Shown here: positions 11,419 through 23,500 of the stretch, one piece after another
Numbering within the stretch: the first letter of the stretch is position 1
Layout: each line of letters starts with the position of its first letter
From: Phyllostachys edulis
Taxonomy: Eukaryota; Streptophyta; Magnoliopsida; Poales; Poaceae
DNA length: 64,000 nucleotides
Assembly: GCA_036346405.1 (NCBI GenBank)
Contig: CM070561.1
Coordinates: 5,706,834-5,770,833, forward strand
Direction: 5' to 3'
The notes under the pieces: model-generated
What the model saw: the letters and a program-made list of their open reading frames with translations, nothing else
Database searches by the model: none
Told to the model about the DNA's origin: nothing
Program-made: the position numbers and the translations under genes

Positions 11419-11655
11419 ACTTAAGAATAATATTCCTACTATTCAGTGCGCTATGATATGATATGGTATGGTGGATATATCACTAAGATATAACTCTTTG
11501 AGAATAATATAAATATAATTCAGTGCATTATGGTATGGTATGGTGGATATACCATTAGGGTATGGTATGGTGGCTATACTATGCAATTCCTATTCAAAAT
11601 ATTCTGGTTACTATTTAGTGAATAGTATTCCGTGAATGGTGAATAGTATTCCGTT
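11417..11655 (+). repeat. About 235-bp repeat, left copy
   Basis: Starts near GACTTAAGAATAATATTCCTAC and contains several TATGGTATGGTGG units. It ends in GAATAGTATTCCGTGAATGG. A copy in the same orientation lies at 20267-20503 with roughly nine in ten bases matching by eye. The outer edges are partly inverted (ATTCCTACTATTCAGTG against TGAATAGTATTCCG), so it may be a MITE. Confidence 0.85.
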
Positions 11656-11850
11656 ACTACGATGCTCTTAATCAAAACTATTAGTAACTTTTATCGGGAT
11701 CTTGCAGGTTGGCGAAACCAATAAGATAGCTGGTTGTGCAACTGTGGTTTAGAAATCCTACTCGGTACTCACCATATTTCTTGCTAATTTGTTTCAGGAG
11801 TAGCTAAGCTTTCCCTGTGCATTCCTAGTCATAATCATATGGGATAATTT
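11655..11850 (+). repeat. Pararetrovirus leader, inverted copy
   Basis: The stretch from GATGCTCTTAATCAAAACTA to TAGCTAAGCTTTC is the reverse complement of about 20225-20050. This copy faces right while the viral coding remnants face left, so the viral DNA is joined head to head near 11850. Homology stops just after ATATGG. Confidence 0.88.
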
Positions 11851-12205
11851 TTTATCGTCACCCCAGGCAGTTCCACCCGAAGGGAACACTTCTCTGTGGC
11901 CACAATGTTCTCCCTATTGTATAATGGTTGTGCCAAACTTAGGGCTCACCGGAGAATCACCGAAGAGTTTTCTCCTACAGGGTCCCTAGCATAAAACCTT
12001 GCCTCATATGATCAGACTAAAAAGACTAAGGGATTTTCAAAGGAGAACTACTTCATTTCCACAAAATAGCTTACATATGGTTTTCCCTTTCGGGAACCCC
12101 GACAATTAACACAAAGACAGAAAGGTACCTTACGCCGAAAATATTACAACCTTTCTTTCTGGATGAATATATTATAGTGGTGTTCTTACTCTTAAGGACT
12201 AGAGA

Positions 12206-12602
12206 GAATGCTTATGCTAGTGGAAGGCTGGATGCTCTCGCTTGCTCGATCTTCTGATCCTTATTAGGACAAGTCCTACTTAAATGATCAGGTGAATATA
12301 AAGCATCTACATGTTTTATCATAATTCTTTCTAGGATTATAGCACCTTACATTTCTTTTATGTAAATATGGAACTTTATTATCTGATTTTCTTAGAAAGT
12401 ATCATTTCTTTGTCTTGAATTTGTTATATCCTTTATTTTGAGGTTTATGATATTTCTTATTTGTAGGTCTATTTTCTTCATATATTTAATGGTATTTAGA
12501 TTATCTTGTTACAAAAATTATAGTCTGCATACTTCATAGATCTTTGAGCCTGTATATTTGTACATACCTTCTGTAATTGCTTAAATACAAATGTTATAGC
12601 TT
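12206..12602 (-). pseudogene. Pararetrovirus coat protein, C-terminal part with zinc knuckle
   Basis: Continues the coat-protein frame from the other side of the CACTA element. The helical end of the domain lies at about 12510-12602. It is followed by a basic linker and a CCHC-type zinc knuckle at about 12266-12305, recognisable by the C-x-I and DHLSRTCPNKD spacing although frame changes and stops break it. Zinc knuckles of this form mark Caulimoviridae coat proteins and bind nucleic acid. Further left (11850-12205) the same strand has Cys-containing but undefined viral sequence. Confidence 0.78.
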
Positions 12603-12609
12603 CACTACC

Positions 12610-13110
12610 AAGAAACGGATATTCCCTTACGGTTGAAAACCGTCAGTAAAATGTAAAAATCGTCAGGTTTTAATTTCCTAACGATTACCCATCAGAAAAA
12701 ACCTCTCAGCACTAGCTGGAAAAGGAAAATTAAATTTGGCTGACGGTTACCCGCCAGGGACAATATTAAACCTGATGGTATTACCCGTCACGAAAAAATG
12801 TATTTTCCTGAGGGGTCAAACCGTCAACAAAATACATTTCACTGACGGTTCTGTCACCGTCAAGAAAATTAATCCTGGCCCACTAGGAAAATAGATTTCA
12901 TTGACTGTTCTGTCATAGTCAAGAAAATTAAACCTAGCAGTTTGTACCCACTAGGAAAATACATTGCACTGACTATTCTATCACCATCAATAAAATTAAT
13001 CCTGACTCGTCATAAAAATGTATTTTGTTGACTATTTGTGTTACCGTCAAGATAATATAGGCTGACGGTTTGACCCGTCAGCAAAATTGATTTCCATGAC
13101 TGGCATGTTA
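12610..13110. repeat. CACTA subterminal repeats, left end
   Basis: At least a dozen copies of a TGACGGTT-like word, in both orientations, often paired as ACGGTTGAAAACCGT or TGACGGTTCTGTCACCGTCA. A matching set lies at about 16750-17100. In CACTA elements such words bind the regulatory transposase protein. Confidence 0.85.
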
Positions 13111-15489
13111 CAGCAGATTTTTTTGCAGCAGACAATAAATTTGTAGCAATCAACTTGTGAGATAAGCATTGATATTTGAATCTTATACATCCATGCATCA
13201 TATACAACACCATCCTTGCATCAATCAAGAAACATATAATCAATGAACAAACATATAAAAAGTTCAGCTTTCATAAACAGTCCCTAGCCAATAGATTCAT
13301 GTTCACTAGCACAAGCATACCAATTCATAAACTTCACCTCCAGATTGGTTCATCCATCCAAAAGACATCTAAAGTCAAGTACCACGTACAAAAGTCACAA
13401 AAGTCTCCATTTCCATTATATTCAAGTTCAGCTAGTCAAAAGAACTAGAAGAGATCACTGAAAGTCACAGAATGGCAGCATGGTTGTTGTCGCCATCAAT
13501 GTCGCCACTGTAGTTGTCCCTATCATTTACATCAGCGTTACCATCGACGACACCGTCATTCGGTTGTGAGCCCACATGGGAGAATCCAGTCCCAGTCCCT
13601 TGCTGCAAGGTGAAAATATTATGTCAACTTGAGTTGAAGAAACCGTAATGGCTTGTAATGTTGTTTGAATTATCACAGTCCTATATTAAATACCCATCCC
13701 ACAATATCATGTCTTGTGGTACTAAAATGTGCACTCCACCCCTGGATCTTCCAATACAAATAAATGTGCACCCCTGGATCTACTAAGTTAACAAATCATG
13801 GCAACTACTCAAGAATTTGTAAGCTTAAAATAGTCAGCTTAAGAACATGTGATGCTTGCCATATACTCAAGATTAGTTTAGCCTCGTAAACAACTCACAA
13901 GTATGGATGAGCTAACTAGTAGAAAAGTCATTTGCCACATTACCGTCAACTATAAGTAAATGAGATTTAGGTTATTCCCATGTTTAGAACATTCAACATG
14001 AGTCCACTCACTCACTGTTGTACTGCTTGTTGACAGTCTGATACACCAAAAAATATTAGTTGTCTTTGTCAATGGTCCTCCATATGACAAAGGTGACGGA
14101 TGGAAAGTACCACTTGAAGTTGAACTATGCAACAAGGCAAAATAATAGTTCGTAGGGAATTTTGTTTGTACACAAGGTAATAATTGTAGGTATTAAACGA
14201 TATTACCTATGCTTGTGTAGGTGTTCCACGGTGTAGCATCTTTGGTGGTGGTTGTTCGCCCATCTTCTCAAAAAGCATCTACAGTTGGAAAGTACCATTT
14301 GAAGTTGAACTATACAATCTGTACTAACCATGCAATGCAAGCAAAGATATGTACAATCTGTACTAACATGGCAATGAGAATTTTATTTTTGAATGCCATA
14401 TATCAATATAAATTATTTGGTATGCGAAGCAGATTGCAATAGAAACTACCAAGTGAACTAGATCTTAGAGCTTAGAAACAAAATAGTAATAGTTAGTCTC
14501 TTCTTTCAGTTTTTTTTCCCTGGGCCATTGTCAGTATGGCAGAGTCATTATTCTTTCCATATTCTCATAGCTTGTCTGGGGACTATTTGATACAGCTAAT
14601 AGCATGATGCTACACCCCATATGTTATCTAGTTTAGACTTGTCTTATATATGTAAGTTATGCTGCATGCATATTTATTATTGACTAATCATTTAACACTA
14701 CAATTCATGTGGACTTGCTATTGGTCATTTTTTGAAACCAAATTACTATTGGTCATGAATGCATTCGGTAGCTGCCATGTGAATGAGTTCATTTAAGCTA
14801 CTTCTCTAGGTTGATCACCTGATTTCTTGCAATAGAAAGCACAAGTTTTTAGGTTTTGGCATTCTATTGCGTGGGATAGGCACTAACATGCTGGAATTCA
14901 ATTTGTTTCACTTTTCATTGTATGCCCTATAGCAATCAATTTTGTCAACAATATTGCAATGCTTCTTCTGACACTTTATGTGGTTCGTGTGTTAAGAGAA
15001 ATATTTATGTGGACACAAAAAAAGAGTGACTTTTGGTGAGCTTAGAGTATTAGCGATATAATGGAAGTGGTAGCGATATAATGGAAGTGGTAAGCAGATG
15101 CCTTTTTTCATGATTATGAAGGAACATATGAAATTATATTAAATGTGTAACATGCATGGTTTGTCAACTGCACACACTGACTTGCTATCAGCCACACATT
15201 GTTTTCAATGATTATGAGGTTCTGAGATATCTTCTATTGGAAAAGGCCTAAGCAATATATATTGGATAGAACCATTTCGCTTTGCTCTAACCCCATTGTA
15301 GTAATAATGTGTAACATGCATTTGTTGGCAAGACTATCTGCCTTATTGTAGTGCTTTATCTAAACTATCTATTGTATAATAAAATGGAAGCATCCCATGT
15401 TTGTACCCCCCCCCTCCCACAACTTGATAAGATCATCAAGTAAAGGTTGTATTAGAATATTTAATTTTTTTCCCAAGATGTTCAGGTCC
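13111..15489. other. Interior of the CACTA element, no gene recognised
   Basis: AT-rich, with only short open frames. It presumably once carried the C-terminal half of TNP2 or the TNPA-like gene. A duplicated phrase (TAGCGATATAATGGAAGTGG at about 15052 and 15071) and a C tract at 15406-15417 are the only local features. Confidence 0.5.
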
Positions 15490-16565
15490 AAGGATAACAA
15501 GGTCAAGGAATATGTACTCTGACTTCAAGAGCATGCCCGGTGAAATATTTAATGGAGCCACAAACACTGGCTAACATGAGTAAGGAGCAGCACCCAAACT
15601 AAATGGTGTGAAACCATCAGTTGCTATAGCAAGGCGCATATTTCTAGGATCACTTGCAAAGTTTGGGAAGTCCTCGTCAAATTGTTGCCAAGCTTCCCCG
15701 TCACATGGGTGCACCATCTTACCAAATGTTGACTAACTATATGTGATTGCATTAGCTTTGCTGTCTCCTCACATGCATACAACCTTTGTAGTCTATCTAT
15801 AATGGGGAGGTACGGTAATACTTTACGTGGGACTTTATTATGGCCTACCTCGTAGCGAGAGGTATCACATAAGTCACACTTGTCTTTATGCTCATTATCT
15901 TTTTAGTAAAGCATGCAATTATTATAGCACACATCAATTTTCACATATGGCATTCCAAGACCCTCTAACAACTTTTTTGAACAGCAGAAGTCCTCGGACA
16001 ACTTAGACTCTGGAGGCAAAAGTTCATGAATTATCTATAATACATCTTCATAGTGTGCAATTGACATATTGTACTGTGACTTCATAGCTAGCAAACGAGC
16101 GACATCAGACAGACTTGAGTGTTTTGGGTTCTCATGGACTAGTTCATCAGCGCTAGCGACCATTCTATAGAAAGCCTGGGTAGAGACCGTTGGCTCCTCA
16201 TCAATTCCCGGTGGATGGTCACCGCCTAAGTCAATCAACATATTGTCCATCCGATTACATTTATTGATTTCCTCGTGATCTATTGAAGGGTCGTATTCAT
16301 CATGTGTTGTCCATATTTGATAGTTTGACCTAAACCCATATTTACTCAAGTGCAACTCTATAATATGCCTATTGTGCCTAAAATACTTCCTGCACATTGC
16401 ACATGAACACTTAATGGTGTCACCTTCAACTACCCTAGGATTTGAAAATACATGATCTAAGAACTGTGTAGTTTGTTCAATCCATTCATTTGAGGGAGCT
16501 TTACCACGCTGCCAGCCACTATACATCCATTCATGGTCTGCCATGAAATAGTTTTGTGTGTGCAC
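15490..16565 (-). pseudogene. CACTA transposase (TNP2 family) remnant
   Basis: On minus from 16565, the open part (about 176 residues) has the transposase-associated zinc domain: EWMYSGWQRG, then IKCSCAMCRKYF, then HLSKYGFRSNYQIWT. After a stop the reading continues at about 15480-16020 with the TNP2 core signatures HPCDGEAWQQFDEDFPNFAS, DPRNMRLAIATDGFTPF and SCWPVFVAPLN, interrupted by stops near 15735 and 15905. Only the N-terminal half remains. TNP2 cuts the CACTA ends, so this copy cannot mobilise itself. Confidence 0.9.
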
Positions 16566-17123
16566 AACATGAATATATCAGGTATAAAATTGTATTTATT
16601 AAAACTAGGTATATTGCATCTGTACTGTAGAAATATCCTATAGTGTTGGGCCTAATTTAAGATTAAATCACCATGGCATATATTGCAATTTATTAGACAA
16701 GATTCTATACTATGACCCAGTTGACTAAGCAATATCAATCTTATTCTCGTAATTGCTTTGACGGTTTGCCTTCACCGGTCAGAAAAACACCCTCTCGTGG
16801 CGCCCACAAGAATTCGAGTCTTATTGCGAAGAATTTAGGCGCTACTGCGCAGAATTGGGCGGGCGTATACAGAGCTTAATTTTTGCAATTTTCCTGACAG
16901 TGCATACAAACCATAAAAAAAATACATTCTCTTGATGGGTAAATCTTATACCGTCACAAAAAAAGTGCATATCCTTGGCGGCTTTATGAACCCGACAGGA
17001 AAATTTATTTTTGTGACGGTGGGACGTGGGCCTATCATAAAAAATAGAAATCCCTGACGTTCTTTGTGTGCCTGTCACAAAAAAACAAAGGCCATGAGGA
17101 TTCCCCATTTTCTGGTAGTGCTT

Positions 17124-17881
17124 GAGATATATTAATGACTGCGCGCACCTTCAGTTTCTTTCTTATATTCATCAAATATCATGCTTCCTAAAGGGTCAGG
17201 TAATTTGTTAAAATATCGCTCAACTACACCTTTATTGTAACCTTGTTTGGCAGTAGTGGCATTATATAAATAATGTTGTGAGAATTCCTTTATTCCTTTC
17301 CAATTTATCAATGTTAATTTCTCTATCTCTCTCGGCCTTTCATTTTGTAATGTAGTATATCCCAATTCTAGATCTTCTGCTATAATAATATTTGATATCA
17401 TATTTGTAAAATTGTTTGCATTACTACCTGCTCTTTTTAATTCTTCATAAAGATTAGGATTTTCTTCTACCCATTGTTCCAATAAAACTTTTTACAGATT
17501 CACCTAGAAATGTTTCTAAATAAGTTATCATATCTTCAACTTTATTTCCAATATTATGCTGATTTTGTATATATCTTTGCACTATCAGGCCTTTCATATA
17601 CTTATGATATTTGACCAATCTATAAGATCATGTGCGGCTAAGTTTAGTATTGCGCCATCACTCTTATGGTTTTGAAATTTTACGGCTCTTTCAAACTCTC
17701 TTTTCTTAGATCCTATGTATTTGTATTGTCCAGGGATATAATTGTATGGATATTCTTCCTTTTCTATAGGCCATGTTTCTACTACTCTGGATGGTCTCTC
17801 TATTTCTCCTTTATTTTTTACTGAACTTTCACCATATCTTTTTTTCTTTCCTCCCCCTATATCTACTTCCATTGCTTCCAT
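17124..17881 (-). pseudogene. Pararetrovirus coat-protein core, broken
   Basis: Two open pieces on minus (17881-17594 and 17482-17132), joined through frame changes at 17480-17620. A basic lead with a run of lysines is followed by the sequences AAHDLIDWSNII, YLETFLGESV and LPDPLGSMI. These match the order of conserved hydrophobic blocks in Caulimoviridae coat proteins, where the Pro-Leu-Gly block sits before the zinc knuckle. The reading stops at the CACTA insertion (17123). Confidence 0.8.
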
Positions 17882-17929
17882 CGTATTATCTAAATTATGT
17901 AAACATGTCTCATCTAAGGAGTCTATGAA

Positions 17930-18600
17930 ATCACTATATTATTCCAAGGTATCTGTAATTTCTTCTTCAATGCATATTTCATTCATTAAATCATCTTTTA
18001 CTTCATAGCTTTCTAATAGTAATTTTTCATTTTTTTCCCATTGTTCTTCTTCACTTACTATTTGTTTTCCTTTAGTATCTTTATTTTTTACTTCTTCCTT
18101 ATCACTAAGTTGTTTTATCTTATCATATTGTATTTTCAAATATCTATAGCTAATTCTTTATTCTTTTTAACTTTCTTAACCTAGATAATTCCCTATGGAA
18201 ATATATTTCTTTATCTTTTATCATAGGCCATTCACTTATCATAGTATTATTATATTCTTCAGATATATGTTTTAATTTGTTTTCACAATATTTTATTTTT
18301 TGTCTAAATCTAATTTTTTATGAATTCAGATACACTATGTCTTCTATTATCTTCAATATCCTGCTCAGATATAACTGAGTCTAAATCATCTAAAGGTCTT
18401 ACTTTATAATTTATAAATTTAATACTAGTATTTCCTTTATTATTTTGATAACTTATGTAATCTTCGGGTTGCTTCAAAACCTTATCTTGTATTAAATTGT
18501 TGATATTCCATTCTTCTCCCGCCCTCTCTTCAGAACCAATTCTTAAGGGACTCATGAACTTTATACCTTTGGATTGCATACTCTCAATTACATCATTCAT
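17930..18600 (-). pseudogene. Pararetrovirus linker between movement and coat domains
   Basis: Lys/Glu-rich open pieces (18600-18310, 18139-17939) with no conserved fold visible. Acidic and low-complexity, as is usual between the movement-protein and coat domains of these polyproteins. Confidence 0.6.
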
Positions 18601-18639
18601 ATTTACTTTATATTAAGTTCCACTCTTGTTAGTTAATCT

Positions 18640-19265
18640 ACCTATAAATTTTATACTTACTAATAAATTTGTTCCTTTAAAATCTTTATATCTTTTAGTC
18701 CGGAACCCAAAACTCTTTTTTTTCTATGAATTTCTTTATAACCATAATTAAATTTGGAGCTATATAAGTTATTAAATTATTTTCATTCATACCACCTTCA
18801 AAATCCTAATGATGCTTTATTTACGGTGTCCCATCTTTTATCCAATAGAGTTATTAGTACCTTTGTTCCTATTTTTTTTCTTGTCATACCTTTAATTCCT
18901 ATAATATACATACCTTGATGTATATATTAGTAACCTGAATATTTTAACCCATTTTCAATTTGCTTACTTACAATTCTTAATTCTACTGGTTGCAATAAAA
19001 CACTTAATTATACTTCTCTAAATATTCTGTATAACCCAGTCTTATTTTCAAACATGCCCATATGATATATCTATTGGAGTTTTATTTTTCTTAAAGTATC
19101 CTTTTGGTATCTTTCTAGATCTCTTTCTAAGTCTACGACTTCTTGCAAATTGTCAATATCCTCACTCTTACCTTTTAATCTATCCATTAAAGTTAATGGT
19201 CTAGCATCTTTATTTACTAACTTGAGTATATTATCCTTTCTAACGAAGCTTTTAGATATATCCAT
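18640..19265 (-). pseudogene. Pararetrovirus movement-protein-like domain, broken
   Basis: Read from about 19265 on minus. An N-terminal charged piece is followed, at about 19010-18740, by the pattern of the 30K movement-protein superfamily as found in Caulimoviridae: PVELRIVSKQIENG, GMYIIGIKGMTRKKIGT, then VLITLLDKRWDTVNKASLG. Several frame changes and stops are present. Movement proteins carry virus through plasmodesmata; this copy cannot encode one. Confidence 0.78.
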
Positions 19266-19565
19266 CTTTCTGAATTTATGGCTCTAGTGGATGTAACTAT
19301 TCCTGATGAAGCTAGCACTATCTCCTAACTTCTTTCTTTAGTATCAATTTTATTCAAGATCTAAACCAACAATTGAAGGATAGTATTATTTTGTCTTATT
19401 ATTACTTTAGAATCTTCTTTAGGTAAATCGTAGTTAGAGAAACCAATAGGATGCTCAAGATATTTTTTGTTTCTTATAATGCTTTGATGTATTCTACCAT
19501 ATAATTAGGAGAGAACCAAAGTTTTAACTTCTTCTACCAATTTATTAATTTTAAAACTTCTTGAT

Positions 19566-20035
19566 CTAAATCCTTAGATCTTTTGTTGTCTTTATAACTT
19601 CCATTTTAACAAGAGTTTTATCTAAATTCAATAAAGAGTCTAGTTTCTTATATATTAAAATGACTTCTTCTTTAATATAATCACTATTTTGACTACTTTT
19701 ATTTTGTGGCACCTTACTTTTTTCTAATATTTCTAAAACTAAATTGATATTATTGTTTATGAGGAAATATTGTTCATCTAAATGATTATATTCTTTATGC
19801 AACTTATCTAATTTTAATTCCAAGTCGTCCTATCTTTTGCCCCAAGTTATATAAAAAATTATATAATAAATCAACAAGCAAGTTTAATTGGCTATGCAAA
19901 GTATGCCAACTATTCTCTTCAGAGGAGTTTATTCTGCACTTTATAATGATATTATCCTTTGTACTGACAATTTTCCCAGAAGTAACTTCTAGGTTCAAGT
20001 ATTTTAGTTTTTCAATGATGACAAACCTTGCTCGA
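19566..20035 (-). pseudogene. N-terminal coiled-coil region of the pararetrovirus polyprotein
   Basis: Two overlapping open pieces (20035-19804 and 19823-19566) rich in Leu, Lys, Asn and Ile with heptad-like spacing. The first follows immediately after the intron-like leader. No enzymatic motif. The assignment rests on position upstream of the movement-protein-like domain. Confidence 0.6.
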
Positions 20036-20039
20036 TGCC

Positions 20040-20232
20040 ATATAATTTTGACTAGGAACGCTAGGAGAAAGCTTAGCTACTTCTGAAACAAATTAGTAAG
20101 AAATATGGTGAGTACCGAGTAGGATTTCTAAACCACTGTTGCATAACCGGCTGTCTTATTGGTTTCACTAACCTGCAAGATCCTGATAAAAGTTACTAAT
20201 AGTTTTGATTAAGAGCATCATAGTAAAGGAAT
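20040..20232 (-). repeat. Pararetrovirus leader with intron-like signals
   Basis: On the minus strand this copy leads directly into the viral reading frame near 20035. It contains TTGCAG|GTTAGTG, resembling a 5-prime splice site. About 100 nt later comes TTACTAATTTGTTTCAG, with an excellent branch point, pyrimidine run and acceptor. A spliced leader RNA is an inference. The inverted copy at 11655 has the same acceptor but a weaker donor (GTTGGC). Confidence 0.7.
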
Positions 20233-20266
20233 ACTATTCATAAAATACTATTCAATAATATACTAG

Positions 20267-20503
20267 ATATGACTTGAGAATAATATTCCTACTATTCAGT
20301 GCAGTATGGTATGGTATGGTCGATATACCACTAGGATATGACTCTTTGAGAATAATATAAATATAATTCAGTGCACTATGATATGGTATGGTGGATATAC
20401 CACTAGGGTATGGTATGGTGGCTATACTATGCAATTCCTATTCAAAATATTCTGGTTACTATTGAGTGAATAGTATTCCGTGAATGGTGAATAGTATTTC
20501 GTG
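20267..20503 (+). repeat. About 235-bp repeat, right copy
   Basis: Direct copy of 11417-11655, including the GGTATGGTGG units and the terminal GAATAGTATTTCGTGA. The two copies bracket the pararetrovirus block. Confidence 0.85.
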
Positions 20504-20504
20504 A

Positions 20505-23500
20505 CATCACATCAATTTACTCATGATTAAATAAATCACCCGATTCAACCTCCATATCTCTATAAATATCATCACAAGAGCTATCCATCAAGTAATAATT
20601 CATAAATCCTTATGCATCCTAACTCCAAAAATTACTAATCCAACGTGAGGAAAAACCTCCAATTAATTTATCATCTAAGATCACCACAATTTTGCATGCG
20701 ACTCCAAAATAATATCATTCAATCAATTGATCCAATGTATATTTAATTTAGCATCTACCGACCAATAATACACCTAAACCGCTACAACGATCTAGTCAAT
20801 TGCATCCCTCAATATATCATCACAAGATCACACACAAGCACAATTAGGACATAACCAGAGAGTTATACCGGTCTTAAGTTACCAAAACATTTTTACAGTT
20901 GAACATGCATAAAAAAATTCCATGCTCATGACTAATATACAACATGCACGACTAAAAACATAGAGCGATAACAAAAATATACTAAAGATTTTACCGCAAG
21001 GCTAGGTGTGCAAATTGTCACCGAGCGTCGTCTTCTCTGCTCCCCGTTCACGTCCGCCGCAGTCGTCGCCGATCCCGTGTCCGCTCGGCCTCTCGTCCGC
21101 GTTCGCCGTAGTCGTCGTCAAGCTCGTCCGTATCCGCGTCCGCATCCCGCTCCGCATCGTTGCTGTCACTCTTGCCACGCCCATGGAGCCACCTTGCCGG
21201 CGCCGTGCTCAAGCGTGACATGCAATATCGCCTCACCTTGCTCGGGCAGCTGCACCGCTGCATGCATGCGCTGCTTCTCGGCCGGCTCCTCTACGCCACC
21301 GTCTTCGCGCCGCTGGCTGCTCCACCAAGCTAGCACCGTGTCATGCCGACGCCATGCCGCTAGGAGCTGCCGAAATGCGCATGCAATGCACCGCTACTGC
21401 CGCGCTTGGTCGCCAACCTTGCCTCCTCGCCTCGACTAGACCACTGCCGGGCTGCGCCTTGATGTCGTGCTGCTGTCCTAGGCACCGCACAGCCCAAGTC
21501 ACTCGCATGCCTCGCCTCAGCCACCCCGGGTTGCTGGCGCGCTGGCTACCACCTCGCCACACCGTGTGCCCGCCTCGCCTTGGCGCCCCGCATCGCTGGA
21601 CAACTCCAAGCCGTGGCACCGCGCCGTGCCTTGGGTCCTTCTTTGTGTCATTGCCTCCTTCCATCAGGCCGCCTTTTGTGTGCCACTAGGCCACCGCTCC
21701 AGGCTGCCGCATGGAGCTGCCCATGCTCCCCATGCAGCACCAAGCTCCTACTGCTGGTGGTCACAGCCGAGCAGTGTAGTGCCACTGCTGCTTCTTCCCC
21801 TTCCTCTCAAACTTGCTCAAAAGTCTTTGCATGCAAAAATTAATTGGATGGATGGAAAGCTCTCGAGACGATGAACACCACTGCGTAACATGCATAGCTC
21901 GGTTCTTCAGTTTGGTGGAGATTTGAAGGAGAGAAGGAGGGTGAGATGAATATGTACAAGAGTTGGATGACTAGAAGTGGATGACTAGAAATTCTGTTGT
22001 GTTGGAAGAGAGATGGTGTGGGGGAGATAGGCAGTGAGGAGATGGCTCTCGGTGGGAATTAATAAATAGGGAGGATGGAGTATTCAGCTGAAGGAGGTGG
22101 CATGGGAACAAATAATGGATGGGAGTGCTTTGTTGGGAGGAGGAAGAAAGAAGATGGCAGAGAGAGTAGAGTGGCTGTGAGTGGTGGTGCCTTGTTCGGT
22201 TGGGAGCAAAGGAAATGCAAATGGCATTGTGGTGAACGAATAAACAAAGGCAGTGGGATGGTAGTGAGGTGAATGATTTTGGCTTGTTTCGGCTGGGTTA
22301 CAGAAAATGGTAGGGAGTGGTGAAGCTTTGCTTGTTGGAGGAATAAACAAATAGAGGTGAGGAGAGGGTAGAGGGATGATTGCAATATCAGTAGGGCCAT
22401 CTCAGTAAGCTAATTGGTAGTTAGCAGAGGCATGGTTAAGTTAGTTATCAGTGAGCAATAAGCTAAAAGCTAATGCTTCATTAGTGTATGATTGTCAATG
22501 GATCCACTAGAATAGGTTAGTAGCAAAGTAAGCAGGTTACATGTTAGTTGGTTTTTAGATAAGCAATTGACATATTGTATTTCCATATAGTAGCAGTTAG
22601 CACATCATGTATTCTATTTGAGTAGCTGACTATAAGGCTTGCAGGTAAGGTGGTTAGTTAAGGGGATGACGCAAATAGCAACTGCATTGTTAATTAAGGA
22701 TTTAAGGAGGTTAGCTAACTATTAGTGTATAGTCAGAAGTATTAGTCAATTAGTACTAAGATAAGTCATTAGTAGAAGCCAGCATTAGCAAACTAAAGCT
22801 GGAATAATTAACCTAGTCAATCACCCATTCCTCTCTTTTTCCATCTCTCTCACTTCCGTATAGGATCCACAAACATCAGCATTTCTTTTATCCCCAATGG
22901 AATATTCCAACATATTCCATTTTCTATATCTCTATCATTTCATGTGATCGCAATCTTCCGAACATTCGTTCTCCCTCATACGAACTCCGAATCCATCAAT
23001 TCTTGTTCCTAAATTTATTTAAAGTCAATATCTTTCCCTACTATTTTTATAATTTTTGGATTTTATTTGGAGTTGTTGTATTTATTTGGCTCTTTTCGCG
23101 CATGAAGATTCCGATGTTCCTGAAGAATTCCCGGACCCGTTGACCGAAGCATATCAAACCACCAGCGAAGGCAAGTCATAGACCTTTGATCATGTCATAC
23201 CCATTTTATAAAATTATATTGTTTTATACTAGCATGCATTGCTATTTTTATATCAATGGTTTTTGAGAATAGTTAAATACCTACTTGACAGTATGACTCT
23301 TTGAATAATTATGAATGACATGTTGACATGTACCTTGGACACCCTAGGTTGGGTAATCTTAGTTGGACATTATTGAAATACCAACATGGGTGCGTATTAT
23401 ACTTAGTCATGCTTTAATTATGCGATGTCTCTTGATCACATACTCAAAGAATGATAAATTTGATTTAATGATATATGGAATTATGGCGGAGCCACCGTTG

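Larger units (their letters stand above)
12603..17120 (-). mobile_element. CACTA (En/Spm) transposon, 4.5 kb, inserted in the viral coat-protein region
   Basis: Starts CACTACCAAGAAACGG and ends with the inverted CCATTTTCTGGTAGTG. The flanking 3-bp duplication is CTT (12600-12602 and 17121-17123), the target-site size of CACTA elements. Subterminal regions carry many short TGACGGTT/AACCGTCA repeats in both orientations. A decayed TNP2-type transposase lies at 15490-16565 on minus. Removing the element and one CTT rejoins the viral coat-protein reading frame. Confidence 0.94.
11417..20504 (-). mobile_element. Endogenous pararetrovirus block (Caulimoviridae), decayed and rearranged
   Basis: Minus-strand remnants occur in viral order: leader (20232-20040), an N-terminal coiled-coil reading frame, a movement-protein-like domain, an acidic linker, a coat-protein domain, then its zinc knuckle on the far side of a CACTA insertion. 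All frames carry stops and indels. No protease, reverse transcriptase or RNase H was found. At the left the block instead turns into an inverted second copy of the leader (11655-11850). The fragments are A-rich on the coding strand, as is usual for this family. The domain order (movement protein, then coat protein in one long frame) fits petuvirus, florendovirus or tungro-like lineages; I cannot decide between them. Approximate right boundary. Confidence 0.85.

Noticed and set aside
11417..20504. Block considered as a degraded gypsy retrotransposon
   Set aside because: No LTR pair, and the movement-protein-like domain and coat-protein zinc knuckle fit Caulimoviridae; gypsy elements of plants normally lack a movement protein.
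20505..22400. Frames of 100-143 codons in GC-rich DNA
   Set aside because: They lie in the GC-rich part of a gypsy LTR, are Cys/Pro/Arg-rich in several frames and match nothing recognised.
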